Assembly (NCBI GenBank): GCA_003693705.1
Contig: RBZT01000839.1
Span: 1 to 26,450 of the forward strand
Direction: 5' to 3'
Origin: Polymyxa betae
Lineage: Eukaryota; Endomyxa; Phytomyxea; Plasmodiophorida; Plasmodiophoridae
Length of the DNA stretch: 26,450 nt
Shown here piece by piece: positions 22,573-26,450 of the stretch (position 1 is its first letter; the number at the start of each line of letters is the position of its first letter). Under the pieces are notes generated by a model, which saw nothing but the letters and a program-made list of their open reading frames with translations, had not been told where the DNA came from and searched no databases. The translations under genes were made by a program, and so were the position numbers.

Positions 22573-23518
22573 CTCAACAACTCGATCGTTGTACGATAGG
22601 ACTTCCTCAATCCAACTGGCTAGTAACGGAGAGACTTCTTTTTGAGTGAAAACAAAAGATAAAGCTTGATGATCACAGAATAACATGAAATGCCCCCAAT
22701 TTAATAATGAAAGCCTGAGAGCAAATATTGCAGCTAGCAATTCCTTTTCTGAAGCAGAATAGTTACGCTCCGATGATTGTAGAGCACGAGCAGCGAACAA
22801 ATTACCGGTTTTACGTGAAGTCTTCCTGGGTTCCGTTCTGCAGTTGATACAGGGCGTCACCTATACCAGCATCGGAGGTGAGTAGCAACATGAAACGCGC
22901 GATCAAAATCGGGAAAGTGGAGGAGCATCCCTGCTCGAAGTATTGCCTTGAAGGCTTTAAACGCTTGTCGGCGTTCAGCTGTCCAGACCGAGTCGTCATA
23001 CGGGGTACTTTTTGCAGCGACTCTAATGGGGCTACTAGATCTAGAGTAGAGTAGCAGGGCATGAAATCTCGGAAGTAGTTGATAAGCCCAAATACTTTTC
23101 GTTGCCGGTCTGTGGTAACGGCCAGGCTTCCACATCCACAAGTTTGCGGCGGTCGATCGTGGTGCCTTCAGCAGAGAAAGTATGTCCTAACAGATGAAGT
23201 GATCGCGTAAAGAGATGCGATTTTGAAATTCACAAGCAGATCAACAGCAGTAAGGCGATCGAGGGTGTCGATCAGATCTTCTACCCTGCTCTATCGGAGT
23301 ACTTGCGGACCGGACCGAGCTGTCGTCCAGAAAGGCGATAGCGCCGCGCGAACCCTCGAGAACACGACGCATGGTTCGCTGGAGAACTGGCGTGGTCGGG
23401 ATGAGCCCGAATATGAGATCCCAGCGAACATAAGATGGCGGCCAGACCAGGTAAATTCTAACTTTTGACGGTCCGGTTCGTTAATGGGAAGCTGCAGGAA
23501 CTATTGCTCTAAGTCCAT
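22573..23518 (-). mobile_element. Decayed Ty3/gypsy reverse transcriptase and RNase H
   Basis: Pieces of a Ty3/gypsy Pol polyprotein follow each other 5' to 3' on the minus strand with several frameshifts and stops. First is motif A as MDLEQ then FLQLPINEPD (about 23518-23480). Next comes the segment before the catalytic loop, FGLIPTTPVLQRTMRRVLEG, then AIAFLDDSS with the paired aspartates (about 23340). The thumb follows as LHLLGHTFSAEG and YLGLINYFRDFMPCYSTL. VWTAERRQAFKAFKAIL and LLHFPDFDRAFHVAT come next (about 23010-22880). RNase H then follows as DAGIGDALYQLQNG, SERNYSASEKELLAAIFAL and FMLFCDHQALSFV. No integrase, protease, gag or LTR is visible. Shifts near 22870 and 23200 show the element is dead. 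It is a plant/oomycete/fungal-type genomic element and not a virus. Confidence 0.9.
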
Positions 23519-23909
23519 GCCCCATGGCGCTGAAGACTGAGTTGCCGGAAATCTCGGAAACTACCAGGTAGTACCGTAATACCGTCACGGACATCTACCG
23601 GTAGACTGTCATACGATTTGGTAGATGTTGCGAACTAAATGTGAAACTGCGTACGCAAATTTAAATGGGCGAGACAGCGCAGTAAAAAGTGCGCGTGCAA
23701 AAAATGCAATTTGTTACTGTACCGGTATTCTATTTTCTAAATCAGGAGTCGCTGTTCCACCAAGGCGGAATTGTCAGATGACTATAAAAATTTTCTTACT
23801 GCACGTTCAAGGTCTTTCACCGATAAGAACTCACCGTTTTTCTCGCGATGTGATCTGTTTTCATGTCAGCGCCTGAAAAAGTTTGAGGACAAGCAACTAT
23901 AGTGACTCA
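23519..23909. other. Non-coding stretch with short palindromes
   Basis: No gene is recognised. It holds several short palindromes: ACTACC-A-GGTAGT (23560-23572), CTACCGGTAG (about 23595-23604) and CATCTACC/GGTAGATG (23592-23599 and 23620-23627). These may be remnants of transposon ends. Confidence 0.5.
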
Positions 23910-24095
23910 CCGGAAACATCTTCTAGCAAATCGTCCGATTTGTGCAAGAGATTCAGAAGAAAGAGCTTTGGGGATCTTGCGGGTCAAACTGGAAAAAGAA
24001 TAATCGCAATGTGCACGGGTAAAACGTTTGGCGGCGCCCCAAAACATTTTGATGTGGTTGAATTCACAATGAAACTTTGGAAAAAAAGCAATCAA
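23910..24095 (-). mobile_element. DDE transposase C-terminal fragment, inactive
   Basis: A frame of about 62 residues reads [25 protein letters not shown] and continues through HCDYSFSSL to [10 protein letters not shown], then stops or meets a GTGAGT. It matches the end of Tc1/IS630-like DDE transposases common in fungi and oomycetes, whose usual form is PKFHCELN-x-IE-x-xWG. The last acidic catalytic residue of that motif is lysine here (codon at 24048-24050). Upstream catalytic blocks are missing, so this is a dead remnant. Family placement is from memory of the motif. Confidence 0.7.
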
Positions 24096-24241
24096 GAAAC
24101 CATTAAAAGATGATACAGATCCCTGCAAGCCATGCCAAGAACATGCAGTAAAAACGCACGGAGTTTCATACTTTTCTGACTCCGCACTTTTCGCATCACA
24201 GTCGCGCATTTGTATTTTCCACGCAGAAATATAAAGTGCGT

Positions 24242-24599
24242 CTTTATGGTGCATTCTGACTGTGCCCCTTACAAATACCCCTCCGTTGATATTTCAATAA
24301 ATTTTGAAATCGAGGGCCGTTGTTTTATTCCTTCCGTCGAGATCTATCGAATAACGACTTTAGTTTCAGCAATGGTATGTCGAACCGTTTGCTGAATCGT
24401 TTGTCCAGCATGTCATCGAGAATTATCTTCCCACAGATTCGTCTGAAGGTATGCTCTTGCTGTCAGTGATTTTTTTCAGCAAACTCATTGACTTGAATTT
24501 CTAGATGATATGGTTGAACTCAGCTATTCCCATCCCAATGACCCGGTTAACGTTATAGTTCCTGAATTGTTATGCGACATGATATTAAACAAGCTGTGA
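24242..24599 (+). pseudogene. Spliced coding remnant of unknown function
   Basis: Two + strand segments join cleanly at a GT-AG intron of 56 bases (24449-24504). The reading frame is QQWYVEPFAESFVQHVIENY, then LPTDSSE, then DDMVELSYSHPNDPVNVI, and it ends at a TGA (24597-24599). Upstream a second open stretch starts near 24250 ([20 protein letters not shown]), but I can join it only through an intron of about 34 bases, which is doubtful. I do not recognise the family. It is either the 3' part of a small gene or the remains of one, sitting between transposon pieces. Confidence 0.4.
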
Positions 24600-25086
24600 A
24601 AGATCAGACATTGATCGTCGCACACGGTGAAAATTCCGTGCTAAAAGAGATCGACTCCGACCACCAATACAGCACCTGAACCAAACTTCGTCGATCACAT
24701 TGGCTGGAGTCCTGTTCTTTGCCCGGCCGACGAAGATATGGGAGGTCCTGTAACGGGCACTGCGAGGACCGTGACGCCACGGGGTTGCGCCGTCCCCGCC
24801 TTTCCCTCTGCGTCGGAGTCACGTACTGGGCCGACTCGGCGTTCCTGCCGGGCCTCGACCTGAGGATCATCCCAGCTTTTGAATTCATTCTCATAAAGAG
24901 TTCTTTAGTGTTGAACTGCAATTTATTAACGTCTGCACGCAAGCTTACCCGCTTACAGTCCCGCAAGTTACAGCGTGAATGGCAATTGCGATATGTCCAT
25001 GGCTGCATGTAATAGTACAGCCTCGATTCTTGTTATTATTATTATTTCTTTTCATCATTTTCTTTCATATTATCTTCCGGTCACAG
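24600..25086. other. GC-rich block and microsatellite, no clear gene
   Basis: Bases 24721-24840 contain 83 G or C out of 120, far above the flanks. Open frames exist on both strands across the block but none shows a known domain. To the right a TTATTATTATTATT tract (about 25031-25047) precedes a pyrimidine-rich stretch ending TCACAG, which looks like a splice acceptor for the next coding segment. Confidence 0.55.
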
Positions 25087-26367
25087 GTTGTACCAGCAGG
25101 TACACTTTGGATCAATTATCTTCCTAATTCGCCTCCTTTTCGCGTCTTCGCTTAATCGGCATTCGAACTGCCTTCCTCTTTACAAGTGATATTATTGAAA
25201 AAAATCCCAAAAATATCACGTTATAGGGTCTTATCTTCGGGATTATCAACGTCGCAAGCGGGAACAAGCCAAGCTGGATGCTCAGGAACTTGTTGATCTT
25301 CGTGTCCGTGTTTGCGAGCTTGAGATTGCACTTCGCACTGCCAATGACAAGGTTGCCGCATTGAAGGAGGAGGTTGCCAGTTCCGATGATGTTCTCGATT
25401 ACTGGAAGCGTATGTACAATTCTGTTGTTGAACAAGGCGCTGCTCCAGTTGATCCTGAACCTCCCAGGCGGTCTGGTCGTCACGTTATAAGACCCTATAA
25501 CGTGATATTTTTGGGATTTTTTTCAATAATATCACTTGTCTCTTTGATTTCACTTCCGTGTGAAGATCTTGGATTCCCTCTTCCACCCGGGATTCCTCAC
25601 ACTGCAAATGAAAGCGAAGAACTTCCCTTACAGGTTAAGTCCAGCTAAATGTCAATTGTAAACCTAATTCCTATATTGTAGGCTAATGTTAGTTCACTCG
25701 CACAAACTGTCGCGTTTGTCGGGAATCCCGGTCCTGAAGATTCTGATATCCAGCTGCCGGAAAGAACGTCACTTACACAGCCTCAGGAGTCTTCGGATTT
25801 TGTCGCTGTCGAGAAATTTGCCTCCGCTACTGCATCAACAGCTCCGCCATTGGCTGAAACCAATTGGAACGCACGCGAACTTTTCGTTTTAAAAATACTG
25901 CAAAAACGGCGATCAGAGCACAACCGGTGTCCCGTTTGGCACGGCATCTTTCTGTGGTTTTCGACAACAAATATCGGCGATACGATGCTTTAACAGTTCA
26001 GCAACTCTTGAAACCATCTGTCATGCCGCGAGCATGCATTGGCGAAAGCGAGGCAGAGAACGGTACAGCTTTTTTTGAATGGCTGCTAAATCTCAACAAT
26101 CCCTTAGATGCAGTAAAGATAATAGAAGATCCTGGATACATTTTTGAGCTTCAAGCGCAATTTGAAGCTCGGGTTTTTATCTCCTACGAGTCCAAGGTGT
26201 TGACCTCTTGGACTGCTCAACAAAACCCTGCCAACAGTACTTGGTGGCTCAAGCGCTTTCATGACTGTCTAAGACTATACAGCATTTATGTCATTGTGCG
26301 CCCCGTTCAAAGATCCGAGGTCTGTGCTGTGCTCACTTTGTGTGTATCAACTTATATTTTCTCCTAA
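25087..26367 (+). CDS. Unknown gene (possibly broken) interrupted by an inverted-repeat element
   Basis: Coding-like sequence begins after an acceptor at 25086 (VVPAGTLWINYLPNSPPFRVFA) and meets a TAA at 25153-25155. Further along the same frame lies SAFELPSSL, then the inserted element (25182-25539). After it the frame resumes (ISLPCEDLGFPLPPGIP). A clean intron follows at 25634-25681, GTTAAG to TGTAG. The next exon runs from 25682 (ANVSSLAQTVAFVGNPGPED) for at least 200 bases. Another frame, 25864-26367, is open to a TAA and reads QLLKPSVMPRACIGE and FFEWLLNLNNPLDAVKIIED; I could not find a clean splice linking the two frames. I recognise no domain. The stop at 25153 means either that an intron covers it or that the gene is decayed. 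Confidence 0.4.
25176..25545. mobile_element. Non-autonomous DNA transposon (MITE-like), 358 bp, with target duplication
   Basis: The arms 25182-25234 and 25487-25539 are perfect 53-base inverted repeats, starting ACAAGTGATATTATTG. They enclose 252 bases. CTCTTT stands directly outside both ends (25176-25181 and 25540-25545) as a 6-base target-site duplication. Removing the element and one CTCTTT rejoins the flanking reading frame exactly. The motif CACGTTATA occurs at 25217, at 25481 and inverted at 25496, forming a subterminal hairpin with 10-base arms and a six-base loop (25480-25505). The inner sequence does not code for a transposase. It holds an open frame of heptad-like, charged sequence (next entry). 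The superfamily is not clear; 6-base duplications are uncommon. Confidence 0.85.
25199..25633 (+). CDS. Coiled-coil reading frame carried inside the element and open into the flank
   Basis: A + strand frame opens just after a TGA in the left arm (25196-25198). It runs through the whole element and on into the flanking exon up to the splice donor at 25634. Inside the element it reads RDYQRRKREQAKLDAQEL, then VDLRVRVCELEIALRTANDK and VAALKEEVASSDDVLDYWKR, which has leucine and charge spacing typical of a coiled coil. PPRRSGRHVIRP follows, and the right arm codes for a hydrophobic stretch (VIFLGFFSIISLVSLISL). There is no ATG early in the frame, so expression would need an upstream exon or the internal ATG near 25412. 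This is likely a host gene fragment captured by the element. Confidence 0.45.
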
Positions 26368-26450
26368 TGAAGTAATAAATACTGCGACACTGCGCACTAT
26401 TTAAACCACATTGCGATACTACGCAAATGGTAACATAAGGGTTTCAAGTC
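26368..26450. other. AT-rich window end, no feature seen
   Basis: The stretch after the last TAA is AT-rich and contains AATAAA at about 26375, which could serve as a polyadenylation signal for the preceding + strand frame. Nothing else is visible. Confidence 0.35.

Noticed and set aside
1-26450. CRISPR array, bacterial operon or prophage
   Set aside because: No regularly spaced identical repeats exist, and spliceosomal introns throughout show nuclear eukaryotic DNA.

Overview
The window is nuclear DNA of a eukaryote. Protein-coding genes are split by short GT-AG introns, mostly 44 to about 110 bases, and intergenic spacers are short. The gene set points to a single-celled or simple flagellated organism. 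There is a sperm-tail PG-rich (SHIPPO) protein, which belongs to cilia and flagella. There is a casein-kinase-1 relative with the C-terminal module known from plant CK1-like proteins. A WDR81 homologue and a tandem (coronin-7/POD-1 type) coronin are also present. Transposon debris resembles elements I associate with oomycetes and fungi. An oomycete- or plasmodiophorid-like protist is a reasonable guess, but I cannot assign a species.

Layout, left to right. Bases 1-550 are AT-rich and hold a diverged direct repeat. COQ7 (demethoxyubiquinone hydroxylase, four exons, +) spans 551-1353. A 309-residue acidic protein of unknown function (+) is at 1710-2639. An F-box-like protein (+) is at 3033-4199, followed by what may be the stub of a second F-box gene. 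The long WDR81 homologue runs on the minus strand from about 10292 to 4517 in at least 24 exons. After a 1 kb divergent spacer come three + strand genes: CK1-like kinase (11304-13221), tandem coronin (13563-16377) and an MFS transporter (16513-18618). A minus-strand gene (21979-18780, 12 exons) encodes SHIPPO repeats followed by a basic helical, IQ-like region.

The right-hand 4.5 kb is different: transposon remnants and broken coding sequence. It holds a decayed Ty3/gypsy reverse transcriptase-RNase H (minus) whose RNase H runs in frame into a hAT-like transposase C-terminus. Next is a DDE transposase fragment whose last acidic residue is replaced by lysine. Then come a small spliced coding remnant and a GC-rich block. 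Last is a 358-bp transposon-like element with perfect 53-bp terminal inverted repeats and a 6-bp target duplication, inserted in or beside an exon of an unknown + strand gene.

The genes do not form a pathway. WDR81 (endosomal PI3P and autophagy regulation in animals) and tandem coronin (Golgi/endomembrane trafficking and actin) both act in membrane traffic. COQ7 is mitochondrial, and the SHIPPO protein is presumably axonemal. Splice junctions were chosen by eye from GT-AG signals, reading-frame phase and family similarity, so individual exon ends are predictions. The best candidates for something undescribed are the inverted-repeat element carrying a coiled-coil reading frame and the SHIPPO plus IQ-like protein.
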